DNA from: Chloroflexota bacterium
GTDB taxonomy: Bacteria > Chloroflexota > Limnocylindria > Limnocylindrales > CSP1-4
DNA: 7,321 nucleotides
NCBI GenBank assembly: GCA_021789355.1
Contig: JAJYJR010000290.1
Location: 1 to 7,321 of the forward strand
Direction of reading: 5' to 3'
The position numbers were made by a program, and so were the translations under genes. The number at the start of each line of letters is the position of its first letter. Within the stretch, counting starts at the first letter, position 1. Positions 1-5,442 of the stretch are shown one piece after another. A model generated the notes under the pieces. It searched no databases, was not told the DNA's origin, and worked only from the letters and a program-made list of their open reading frames with translations.

Positions 1-155
1 TCGAGCGACTTGACCATCGACCCCCGGCGCACGTCGCCCGGCGAGAAGCGCTCCGGCTGCTCCGAGCCGAGAATGCCGAGCTCCACGAGCCGGGCGAGGT
101 AGGCGGGCTCGACCCCGGCCCGGTCAGCCGCCTCGTCGCCTGGGTACCACGTCAT
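1..155 (-). CDS. Partial N-terminus of a probable cyclase-type regulatory domain protein
   Basis: The minus strand reads 51 codons from the ATG at 155-153 to the left edge without a stop, starting MTWYPGDEAADRAGV and continuing through YLARLVELGIL and ERFSPGDVRR. An in-frame TAG lies four codons upstream (167-165), so this ATG is the most likely start. The pattern of an 'A-x-x-AGV' helix, a 'RLVELGIL' helix, then 'RFSPGDVRR' is the small helical, MerR-like domain that I recall at the N-terminus of many actinobacterial and Chloroflexi adenylate/guanylate cyclases. No catalytic domain is inside the window, so a nucleotide cyclase is an inference; a MerR-like regulator is the main alternative. 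The gene points away from the rest of the window and follows the acetyltransferase in the same direction, about 100 bp downstream of it. Confidence 0.6.
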   Translation of the reverse strand, partial: MTWYPGDEAADRAGVEPAYLARLVELGILGSEQPERFSPGDVRRGSMVKSL

Positions 156-170
156 CCACGTAGCCTACTG

Positions 171-200
171 CGGCCGCTTGCGGCCGCTCACGGCCGCGCG
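171..200. repeat. Three 10-bp phased CGGCCGC units
   Basis: CGGCCGC occurs at 171, 181 and 191, exactly 10 bp apart, and two of the copies sit within GCGGCCGC. The block lies just upstream of the cyclase-like minus-strand start and downstream of the acetyltransferase. The 10-bp phase would place the copies on one face of the helix. In DNA this GC-rich it could also be chance or slippage. Confidence 0.45.
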
Positions 201-239
201 TCCCGTGGGCAGGCGCGGCCCTGCTCTTCGGAGGGCTCT

Positions 240-259
240 ATCGGACAGAGCAGTCCGAT
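240..259 (-). terminator. Stem-loop at the stop codon of the acetyltransferase gene
   Basis: ATCGGAC at 240-246 and GTCCGAT at 253-259 form a perfect 7-bp inverted repeat around a 6-nt loop. The stem shares one base with the TGA stop of the acetyltransferase (261-259). No T-run follows on the minus strand, so this is at best a weak or Rho-dependent terminator, or an mRNA 3'-end hairpin. Confidence 0.45.
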
Positions 260-777
260 CAGCCACCTTCGTCGGGCACGAGCGGCAACGCCAGCCCGCG
301 GTAGCCCTCCACGGGAGTGAAACCGCACTCTTCGTACAGCCGCATCGCGCCGGCGTTGTCGACTTCTGTCTGTAGCGCCAGGCGCAGGGCGCCCGCGGCG
401 GTCGCAGACCTTCGGATGCCATCGAGTAGGACGCGCGCAACGCCGAGTCGACGTCGGCTCGGCGCCACGAAGAGATCCCTGATCTGCCAGTAGTGGCCCA
501 GCCGAAGCGAGGCCGGCACGTCCATCGTGACGGCGAAGCCGATCTGCTCCCCTTGAATCTCCGCGATGAACGCGGCCAAGCGCCCGCTTCGCAGGTTGTG
601 CCTCAACCACGAAGCCGATTGCCCTGCCTGAATCGCCTGGCCGTAATGGGCGCGGTACTGGTCGAAGAGACCGGCGAGTTCGGTGATCTCGGCTTCAGTT
701 GGCGCTTCCAACCGCCTGACCAGAACGTCAGTATCCACGCGAGCGGTCCCGGTGGGTTCGCTTATCGGGTTCCTCAT
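259..777 (-). CDS. GNAT-family N-acetyltransferase
   Basis: A 172-aa protein of the Gcn5-related N-acetyltransferase fold, of about the usual single-domain length. It would move the acetyl group of acetyl-CoA to an amine in the cytoplasm; the substrate cannot be read from the sequence. Motif A is at residues 100-118 (RDLFVAPSRRRLGVARVLL), with the beta-4 strand and the R-R-x-G-x-A loop that binds the acetyl-CoA pyrophosphate. Motif B is at about 134-153 (LALQTEVDNAGAMRLYEECGF), which includes the usual N-x-x-A-x-x-L-Y-x-x-x-G-F signature. An 'LRLGHYWQI' strand precedes motif A. The first ~18 residues look dispensable, so a later start just before VRRLEAPTE is possible. The gene begins 30 bp from the left end of an IS1380-family element, so its native promoter was probably separated from it. 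Antibiotic, polyamine or protein acetylation are all possible. Confidence 0.88.
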   Translation of the reverse strand: MRNPISEPTGTARVDTDVLVRRLEAPTEAEITELAGLFDQYRAHYGQAIQAGQSASWLRHNLRSGRLAAFIAEIQGEQIGFAVTMDVPASLRLGHYWQIRDLFVAPSRRRLGVARVLLDGIRRSATAAGALRLALQTEVDNAGAMRLYEECGFTPVEGYRGLALPLVPDEGG

Positions 778-803
778 GTCTTCGACCGCATTCCCGTTCT
801 TCC

Positions 804-807
804 TAAG
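804..807. repeat. Target-site duplication TAAG (left)
   Basis: TAAG directly abuts the left terminal inverted repeat and recurs as TAAG at 2468-2471 just outside the right end. A 4-bp duplication agrees with the 4-5 bp known for IS1380-family insertions. Confidence 0.75.
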
Positions 808-821
808 CCCGAATCCACCGA
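808..821 (+). repeat. Left terminal inverted repeat of the IS1380-family element
   Basis: CCCGAATCCACCGA is the exact reverse complement of 2453-2466. It begins with CC, as is usual for IS1380-family ends. The right end has one extra outer base (G2467), so the two tips differ by one C in the run. Confidence 0.85.
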
Positions 822-913
822 TCGGCGCGGGCTGCCGGGCTGCTGGAACGAAGAATCAGGCGCCCGCTGAACTGGGAAGATGGCGTTGAGAAGCCCATCC
901 ACCCCGGCGCAGC

Positions 914-917
914 GGAG
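914..917 (+). promoter_or_regulatory. Ribosome-binding site of the transposase, with a start-codon hairpin
   Basis: GGAG lies 10 nt before the ATG at 928. The start codon is followed by a small stem, TGCGA at 929-933 and TCGCA at 937-941 around a 3-nt loop, which could lower translation of the transposase. Confidence 0.45.
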
Positions 918-927
918 CACCTGACGG

Positions 928-2253
928 ATGCGATCATCGCACACCCTGGACCGCATCGACACCGCCTTTGACGACGACCATCTGGTGGCCGACGCGGGGC
1001 TTCTCCTGCCGGCCACCCTGGCCCACCACTTGGGCCTGCGCGAGCTGGTCAACGAGCATCTGGACCTCGGAGCCGCACCCGGACGGGCGCACGTCGGCGA
1101 CAAGCTCCTGACCCTCGTCATATCGGCCCTGGCGGGTGGCGACAGCATCGACGACGCGGACGCCCTGCGGGCCGGGGGCACGGGCCGGGTCCTCGGGTTC
1201 ACGCTGAAGGCACCCTCGACCCTCGGCACGTTCCTGCGCAGCTTCCGCTGGGGCCACGTCCGGCAGCTCGACCGGGTCAGCCGGGAACTGCTCGCCCGAG
1301 CCTGGGCGACGGGCGCCGGACCCGGTGCCGAGCCCCTCACCATCGATCTCGACTCCACGATCTGCGAGACCTACGGCCTCGCCAAGGAGGGTGCCCGTCA
1401 TCACGGCTACACCGGGGTGCGCGGCTACCACCCGTTGCTCGCGGTGGCGGCCGGCACCGGCGACATCCTGATGGCCCGCCTGCGCGAGGGCCACGCCAAC
1501 ACCGTGCGGGGGGCCGCCCACTTCCTGCGCGAGACGATCGGGCGGGTGCGGCAGGCCGGCGCCTCGGGGCCACTCACCATGCGGGCCGACTCGGGCTTCT
1601 ATGCCTCCGAGGTCGTCGCGGCCTGCCGGACGCTGGACGTCCGCTTCAGCATCACGGTGCGCCTGAGCCCGGCGCTGCACCGCCGCATCGAGGCGATCCC
1701 CGAGGAGGCCTGGACCCCCATCCCGTACTGGCTCGACGGCGGCGCCGACGTGGCCGAGACGACCTACACCCCGTTCGCCGACGGGCCGGACGCGAAGCCC
1801 GTGCGCCTCATCGTGCGGCGGGTGAAGCCCACCCCGGGCAGCCAGCTGGCGCTCCTCACGCTCTACGACGTCCATGCCTTCATCACCGACCGTGAGGGCG
1901 ACACGCTCACCCTCGAGGCCGACCACCGGCGCCATGCCGAGATCGAGAACGCCATCCGGGACCTCAAGTACGGCGTGGGCTTGAACCACCTGCCCTCGGG
2001 TCGGTTCGCCGCCAACGGGGCCTGGCTGGCGGTCCAGGTCATGGCCCATAACCTGGCCCGCTGGACCGCCCGCATCGGGCTCAACGCCGGCATCGTCACC
2101 ACCACGACCCTGCGTCGACGGCTCTTCAGCCTGGCTGGCCGGCTCACCCGCTCGGCCCGCCGCCTCACCCTGCACCTGCCGGCGCACTGGCCCTGGGCGA
2201 CGAGCTTCACGGCCGCGCTCGCGCGCATGCGGGCGATCCCGCTTCGGGCCTGA
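928..2253 (+). CDS. IS1380-family DDE transposase
   Basis: A 441-aa transposase that cuts and joins the ends of its own element in the cytoplasm. The RNase-H-like catalytic core is visible: D142 in 'TIDLDSTICETYG', D221 in 'MRADSGFYA', and E340 in 'RRHAEIENAIRDLKYG'. The family-typical 'GYTGVRGYHPLLA' block follows the first Asp (about 160-172), and 'GRFAANGAWLAVQVMAHNLARW' follows the Glu (358-379). The N-terminal ~110 residues, with 'LADAGLLLPATLA', 'LISALAGGDSIDDADALR' and 'STLGTFLRSFRWGH', match the usual DNA-binding region of the family. Length is normal and there is no frameshift. The ATG at 928 has GGAG 10 nt upstream. A 478-codon open frame on the opposite strand is a high-GC shadow of this gene. 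Confidence 0.95.
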   Translation: MRSSHTLDRIDTAFDDDHLVADAGLLLPATLAHHLGLRELVNEHLDLGAAPGRAHVGDKLLTLVISALAGGDSIDDADALRAGGTGRVLGFTLKAPSTLGTFLRSFRWGHVRQLDRVSRELLARAWATGAGPGAEPLTIDLDSTICETYGLAKEGARHHGYTGVRGYHPLLAVAAGTGDILMARLREGHANTVRGAAHFLRETIGRVRQAGASGPLTMRADSGFYASEVVAACRTLDVRFSITVRLSPALHRRIEAIPEEAWTPIPYWLDGGADVAETTYTPFADGPDAKPVRLIVRRVKPTPGSQLALLTLYDVHAFITDREGDTLTLEADHRRHAEIENAIRDLKYGVGLNHLPSGRFAANGAWLAVQVMAHNLARWTARIGLNAGIVTTTTLRRRLFSLAGRLTRSARRLTLHLPAHWPWATSFTAALARMRAIPLRA

Positions 2254-2302
2254 CGCCACCTCCGACCCGCTCGGCCGCTCGGGGACCCGGCGGGAGCCTG
2301 CC

Positions 2303-2376
2303 CCTCGCGGCGTCGGGCACGTTCGGGCAGTCCAGATTGGGCGTCCCGACGCCGCTACGAGGGCCGCCAACGTGCC
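2303..2376. repeat. Nested inverted repeats in the IS 3' noncoding region
   Basis: GCGGCGTCGGG (2307-2317) and CCCGACGCCGC (2345-2355) form a perfect 11-bp inverted repeat with a 27-nt loop; CCTC (2303-2306) and GAGG (2359-2362) can extend it past a 3-nt bulge. A second, mutually exclusive 8-bp pair overlaps it: GGCACGTT (2316-2323) with AACGTGCC (2369-2376). The region lies after the transposase stop and before the right terminal repeat. It may be a terminator, a transposase-binding site or a switchable RNA fold; no T-run is seen. Confidence 0.55.
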
Positions 2377-2452
2377 AGCCGGTGGTCGCCTGCCGTCGAT
2401 CAGTCGGCCAGACGCCCGTTTCGGCCCTCAACCAACCCGGTCAGCCGGAGGT

Positions 2453-2466
2453 TCGGTGGATTCGGG
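2453..2466 (-). repeat. Right terminal inverted repeat of the IS1380-family element
   Basis: TCGGTGGATTCGGG is the exact reverse complement of 808-821. One more G (2467) separates it from the TAAG duplication. Confidence 0.85.
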
Positions 2467-2467
2467 G

Positions 2468-2471
2468 TAAG
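2468..2471. repeat. Target-site duplication TAAG (right)
   Basis: TAAG matches the copy at 804-807 and directly follows the right end of the IS. Confidence 0.75.
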
Positions 2472-2472
2472 A

Positions 2473-2503
2473 CTCGGAGGCGGGGATCCCCTCGTCGTCC
2501 GAG
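2473..2503 (-). terminator. Palindromic stem-loop after the secreted-protein gene
   Basis: CTCGGA (2473-2478) and TCCGAG (2498-2503) are inverted and enclose the 10-bp perfect palindrome GGGGATCCCC (2482-2491). The structure starts 1 nt beyond the TAG stop (2507-2505) of the minus-strand secreted-protein gene, where a terminator is expected. The T-run is weak (TCTTACC). The IS target site lies 1 bp from its outer arm. Confidence 0.5.
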
Positions 2504-2504
2504 A

Positions 2505-3347
2505 CTACGAGTGCGTGAAGCCAAAGTAGTGGAGCAGATACATGCAACCGCCCGTGCCCCAGGTGTTGACCCCGCCACTCAGCTGTCCGTTGCCGCCCCC
2601 GTAGACATTGTTCGCTTGGTAGTAGACGTCCGTTGTCCCACATGTCGGGAGCGGGAACCAACTACTCGTCTCGAACTGCGCGTTCGTGTACACGGTGGCC
2701 CAGGTGTGATTGCTGTTGTAGTAGGAGCCGACATAGGGTGTGCCAACAGGATGCCAACCGTTGCCGCTGAACCAGTTCCAGAACGAAGACCCCGAGAATG
2801 ACGTCACGTACGTCCCGTCGTAGTACCAGTTGACGCGATCGGCGACCTCGCTGGTGATGATGCTGAGCGGATCGAGCCAGTAGGTTATGTATTGCCCGGT
2901 CCGATAGGAACTCGTCAGCGGCGAGATACTCGCTCCGCCCGACGGCGCAGGTGCGCTTGCGTTCTCCTCCGGCGCCGTGTCTAGCCGAGGAAAGGCTTCT
3001 GTGGGCGTGCCAACGGCCACGAGTTGCTGGCCATGAGAGTCGATCGCGACCTCGACAACTCCCGCGTCGACCCCCGACGAGGGCGACGTCAGGGAGATCG
3101 AGAAGGCAATACCTCCGTTCTGCGCCTCGCCGCGGAGCACATAGTAAGTTGGCTGGCTCAGGGGCACCTGATCCGGAGTCATGAACCAGACACCATCGTC
3201 GACCACGAACGACGCCGGGTTGGCGATGGGCGTTATGTTGCCTTTGACAACGGGACCGGCGGCAGTCACCGGACCAGCCGCTACAGTTGAACCAAGAGCG
3301 ATCGCAATCGTAGTGGCGGCAACCCATGGTCGCCTGCGCAGATGCAT
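2505..3347 (-). CDS. Secreted aromatic-rich protein of unknown function
   Basis: A 280-aa exported protein. Residues 1-30 form a classic Sec signal peptide: MHLRRRPW with three arginines, a hydrophobic stretch (VAATTIAIALGSTVAA), and an A-rich cleavage zone near PVTAA at 26-30. The mature part has an N-terminal beta-rich region (about 31-120), an Ala/Pro/Ser-rich linker (about 125-140), and a C-terminal domain (about 145-280) very rich in Tyr, Trp, Gly, Asn and Ser, for example 'ITYWLDPLSIITSEVADRV' and 'SSFWNWFSGNGWHPVG'. Two cysteines, C236 and C268, are the only ones and could form a disulphide. This composition suits an extracellular beta-sandwich, perhaps wall- or carbohydrate-associated, but I recognise no named family or catalytic motif. 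The ATG at 3347 is supported by GGAGG (3361-3357) 9 nt upstream. The start faces the decayed gene at 3739 across a 390-bp gap. Confidence 0.8.
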   Translation of the reverse strand: MHLRRRPWVAATTIAIALGSTVAAGPVTAAGPVVKGNITPIANPASFVVDDGVWFMTPDQVPLSQPTYYVLRGEAQNGGIAFSISLTSPSSGVDAGVVEVAIDSHGQQLVAVGTPTEAFPRLDTAPEENASAPAPSGGASISPLTSSYRTGQYITYWLDPLSIITSEVADRVNWYYDGTYVTSFSGSSFWNWFSGNGWHPVGTPYVGSYYNSNHTWATVYTNAQFETSSWFPLPTCGTTDVYYQANNVYGGGNGQLSGGVNTWGTGGCMYLLHYFGFTHS

Positions 3348-3738
3348 CGCATCGACCCTCCTCGACAGATTTTGTAGCCCTTCACCTTCACCTGCGGTGG
3401 ACCAGTAGGCAAGTGCCGGAAGACCTGTCGCGCGGGTACTAGCCGATGGACCGGGCGTGGGGGTCGGCAGTCAAAGGGCTTTGGCGAGGCGGCGTGAGAT
3501 GTGCCGGGTCACGATCCTGACGTTCACCCGTATAGTGTCGGGACTAGTCCGCCTGCTCCGCCCGGCCTTGACGCAAATAGTCGGGTTCTTGTCGCGGCAG
3601 CGCTGCGCCGCCGCGTTCTGCGCCGCGAGTGCTTGGCCTGGCGGTTCGTACCCTGAAGGGCACGCTCCCCTGCGTGTTCGCGCCGTGCCCGCGTGCGCAC
3701 GCCCGCGTGGTCCAGTTCAAGTCGAGGAAGGGCCGCTC
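3348..3738. other. Divergent intergenic region
   Basis: This 391-bp gap separates the minus-strand secreted-protein gene from the plus-strand decayed gene. It holds the GGAGG site of the minus gene (3357-3361), direct-repeat copy 1 (3510-3541), the 10-bp perfect palindrome GGACTAGTCC (3541-3550) and the 12-bp perfect palindrome GCGTGCGCACGC (3691-3702). A plus-strand frame from 3457 to 3768 is open, but its translation is Arg/Ala/Cys-rich with no domain. I take only its last nine codons (from 3739) as gene-related. Confidence 0.5.
3510..3541 (+). repeat. 32-bp direct repeat, copy 1
   Basis: Matches 5232-5263 at 29 of 32 positions; the differences are T/G at 3518, T/A at 3533 and T/G at 3536. 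The shared core is GACGTTCACCCGTA. The similarity continues about 9 bp further left if one gap is allowed (GTGCC... in both). Copy 1 lies about 230 bp before the ATG at 3739, and copy 2 about 230 bp before the ATG at 5461. Confidence 0.75.
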
Positions 3739-4428
3739 ATGATCCAGACATACACGCCGCACGTGTAGGCCATTGACACGTGGAGGCCACGGGTTGACCG
3801 GGGTGGCAGAATCTGCGACGAGTCCCAAACGGGCCCCCCTCTCGTCACAGGAAGCGGTGACTGGGTCGCTATAGAAGGCCCCGGCGGGAGTGACATCGTC
3901 CAAGACGGCTATTGGGAATGCGGATATGGCCTGGTCTGTGGCAACGGTCTGGATACCTATGTGTTGGACTTCTTCTACGCGTGGGGAAACTCGACCGACC
4001 CGACAAAGATGCCATGGCCGATCAAGATGGGCACGGCTGACTCCGCAAGCTCGCACGTGTTCACCACGAGACTGAATGCCGTAACCGGCATCTGGGAATT
4101 TCAGATCGACGGCGTCACGTACGCAACGGTGCCCGATGGAAGCTGGCGAAACTGGAATCGGACCCGCATCCAAGCAGCGACCGAGAACTGGAACTGCGGC
4201 GACCAGATGGGCGGACGTACTGCGGTTGGCACTGATCCGGGTAACCACCAGAAGTTCCGGAGTGTCACTTGGGTCGCTGGTGGCGTCCAGCACGACGGCC
4301 AACTTGGCGCGGTCACGATCAGTTCTCAGCAGGGATATTACTATCCGTGGATTTACGGCAGCTCAAGCGGCACGGACGATATGGACGCTTGGACGTACAA
4401 CCACACTACAGGATCCTGCTCCGGCTGA
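3739..4428 (+). pseudogene. Decayed secreted-type protein gene with an early TAG
   Basis: A Shine-Dalgarno-like GAGGAAGGG is followed by ATG at 3739 and the short peptide MIQTYTPHV, then TAG at 3766-3768. The same frame then stays open for 219 codons to TGA at 4426-4428 and reads like a real protein. It contains 'GSGDWVAIEGPGG', 'DIVQDGYWECGYGLVCGNG', 'TYVLDFFYAWGN', 'FTTRLNAVTGIWEFQIDG', 'ATENWNCGDQMGG' and 'AWTYNHTTGSCSG'. The W/Y/G-rich beta character with five cysteines suits an extracellular beta-sandwich protein of actinobacterial type, but I cannot name the family. No signal peptide precedes it in any plus frame. After the TAG the first usable start is GTG at 3960, which would discard the WVAIEGP region. 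The simplest reading is nonsense mutation plus loss of the 5' end. Alternatives are a sequencing error at the TAG, or readthrough. Confidence 0.6.
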
Positions 4429-4535
4429 TCGCCGTGCCCGTCAGCCCAGGCAGCCATCTCCACGTCGGTCTGGTCAAGGAGACGGAACGCGGATCGAAGG
4501 ATCCGCGAACCAGCGGCTCTTCGCACCCCTCCGCC

Positions 4536-4937
4536 GTGAGCTTGGGGCTCCTGCTCACCGCCTGTCTACTCGCGGCGGGCTGTTCGGGCACGCATCCAGT
4601 CGGAACATTGTATTTGAGAAACGAGTCGCCGGCGGCGGTAACGATCGCCGTGTCCGAAGGGTCAGGCAACCCGGTGGCCGGGCCTTTGCAGTTCAGCGTC
4701 GTGCTCCAGCCCTGGCACAGGGGACTGTGCGCAGCGGCGGGTCTCGGCGTGACGGCGTGGCCCTTGTCGGTCACAATCTCGGGTTCGTCCATCCCCCGGC
4801 AAGTATCAAAGTCGTTCTCAGGCGAACACCCCGACAACCTCTACATCGTCGTCAGCCAGTCCGGTATGGTCCTGCAGGAACAGGAGCCGCCAAACGAAGG
4901 GACTTCTTGCCAGGCCTATCGTCTTGAACAGCAGTAG
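4536..4937 (+). CDS. Small putative lipoprotein, start uncertain
   Basis: From GTG at 4536 the frame gives 133 aa beginning MSLGLLLTACLLAAGCSG. The L-A-A-G-C lipobox puts the lipidated cysteine at residue 16. The mature ~118 residues are beta-rich (TLYLRNESPAAVTIAVSEGSG, SFSGEHPDNLYIVVSQSG) with two further cysteines, which resembles small surface lipoproteins of unknown role. The signal peptide has no positive n-region and no ribosome site precedes the GTG. Further upstream in frame are the charged residues KETERGSKDPR and an AAGGAG sequence (4476-4481), but no ATG, GTG or TTG lies between it and 4536. The true start may therefore be a rare codon, or the 5' end may be damaged. It follows the decayed gene by 107 bp on the same strand. 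Confidence 0.5.
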   Translation: MSLGLLLTACLLAAGCSGTHPVGTLYLRNESPAAVTIAVSEGSGNPVAGPLQFSVVLQPWHRGLCAAAGLGVTAWPLSVTISGSSIPRQVSKSFSGEHPDNLYIVVSQSGMVLQEQEPPNEGTSCQAYRLEQQ

Positions 4938-5006
4938 ATCAAGGGTCGCTGTCGAGCGCGTGAGGCTCCGTTTCTCTGGTCTTTGAGGCGACCAAACCCT
5001 TCGGCG

Positions 5007-5025
5007 GGCGCTGGTACCCAGCGCC
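5007..5025. repeat. 8-bp perfect inverted repeat with 3-nt loop
   Basis: GGCGCTGG (5007-5014) and CCAGCGCC (5018-5025) flank TAC. It lies 69 bp after the lipoprotein-like stop and could end that transcript, although no T-run follows. Confidence 0.5.
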
Positions 5026-5128
5026 TGAGGAAGCTGAGGAGCTGTTCCTCCCTCCGATGGCGGACGCTCTTGGCAGCCAGCCACACTCGGCGGGCAAGCA
5101 GCATTCCCCGCGCCCAGACGCAAGGTCG

Positions 5129-5220
5129 CGATCGGCGGCTCGTATTCGATTGGGCACGCCCACGACACACGCTACCGCGACTCGGGCTGAAGTCACACGA
5201 CCACGCCCAACCGCCGATCG
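5129..5220. repeat. Interrupted inverted repeat
   Basis: CGATCGGCGG (5129-5138) pairs with CCGCCGATCG (5211-5220). After an 11-nt bulge, TTGGGC (5150-5155) pairs with GCCCAA (5205-5210), which adjoins the right arm. Sixteen base pairs are possible in total. Its role is unknown; it sits 11 bp to the left of direct-repeat copy 2. Confidence 0.5.
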
Positions 5221-5231
5221 GGTGCCCGCGC

Positions 5232-5263
5232 CACGATCCGGACGTTCACCCGTAAAGGGTCGG
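5232..5263 (+). repeat. 32-bp direct repeat, copy 2
   Basis: Second copy of the 3510-3541 repeat, 29/32 identical. This copy contains the small inverted repeat ACCC-GTAAA-GGGT (5248-5260), which copy 1 has lost through two of its base differences. Confidence 0.75.
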
Positions 5264-5442
5264 CTCCTGGCCATTTGCCCCGACCACAACTCTCGGCTCT
5301 ATCGGGACGGTCACGACGGATGCTCCGCTGTTCGCGAAACGTGGCCCTCTACGCGGTTGGTGTTGCGGGACGCCGGCTCGGCCCACAACCACGGCCGGCA
5401 GCGGGCGCAATATCTGCCCCTCGATGCTCCTCGTGCGGGCAT

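Larger units (their letters stand above)
808..2467 (+). mobile_element. Complete IS1380-family insertion sequence (1660 bp)
   Basis: All expected parts of an autonomous IS are present: 14-bp perfect terminal inverted repeats (808-821 and 2453-2466), TAAG duplications on both flanks, and one intact DDE transposase gene (928-2253). The size fits the family, which runs to roughly 1.5-2 kb with one ORF. The leading 106 bp between the left repeat and the transposase are noncoding, as are the trailing 199 bp before the right repeat; the trailing part holds strong inverted repeats. The intact gene and exact duplications suggest a recent insertion. The insertion point is 30 bp upstream of the acetyltransferase and directly beside the stem-loop that follows the secreted-protein gene, so it sits in the former gap between two minus-strand genes. 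Confidence 0.88.
4938..5442. other. Noncoding stretch with inverted and direct repeats
   Basis: About 500 bp without a convincing gene. Several overlapping frames are open on both strands, but they encode Arg/Pro/Ala-rich peptides with no domain or ribosome site. The stretch holds the hairpin at 5007-5025, the long interrupted inverted repeat at 5129-5220 and direct-repeat copy 2 at 5232-5263. It ends at the palindromic promoter of the recombinase operon. Confidence 0.5.

Noticed and set aside
934..2370. 478-codon open frame on the minus strand opposite the transposase
   Set aside because: It mirrors the transposase in high-GC DNA; its translation is Gly/Arg/Val-rich with no domain, while the plus strand carries the full DDE signature.
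2456..2472. Whether the IS ends further out, at CCTAAG on the left
   Set aside because: Extending beyond CCC breaks the inverted repeat, and TAAG on both sides is better explained as the target duplication.
3541..3702. Perfect palindromes GGACTAGTCC (3541-3550) and GCGTGCGCACGC (3691-3702) as operators
   Set aside because: Short, and without a known regulator or promoter nearby; they are recorded in the intergenic entry but not called as sites.
3457..3738. Upstream part of an open plus-strand frame (MGVGSQRALARR...)
   Set aside because: Composition is noncoding-like, without a ribosome site at its start; only the last nine codons after the GAGGAAGGG site look gene-related.
3544..4302. 252-codon minus-strand frame over the decayed secreted-type gene
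   Set aside because: It lacks domains and a signal peptide, whereas the plus strand gives coherent motifs such as WVAIEGPGG and ATENWNCGDQMGG.
4818..5289. Several overlapping minus-strand frames in the gap after the lipoprotein-like gene
   Set aside because: Three frames are open over the same DNA, all Arg/Ser/Pro-rich, which is typical of GC-rich noncoding sequence.
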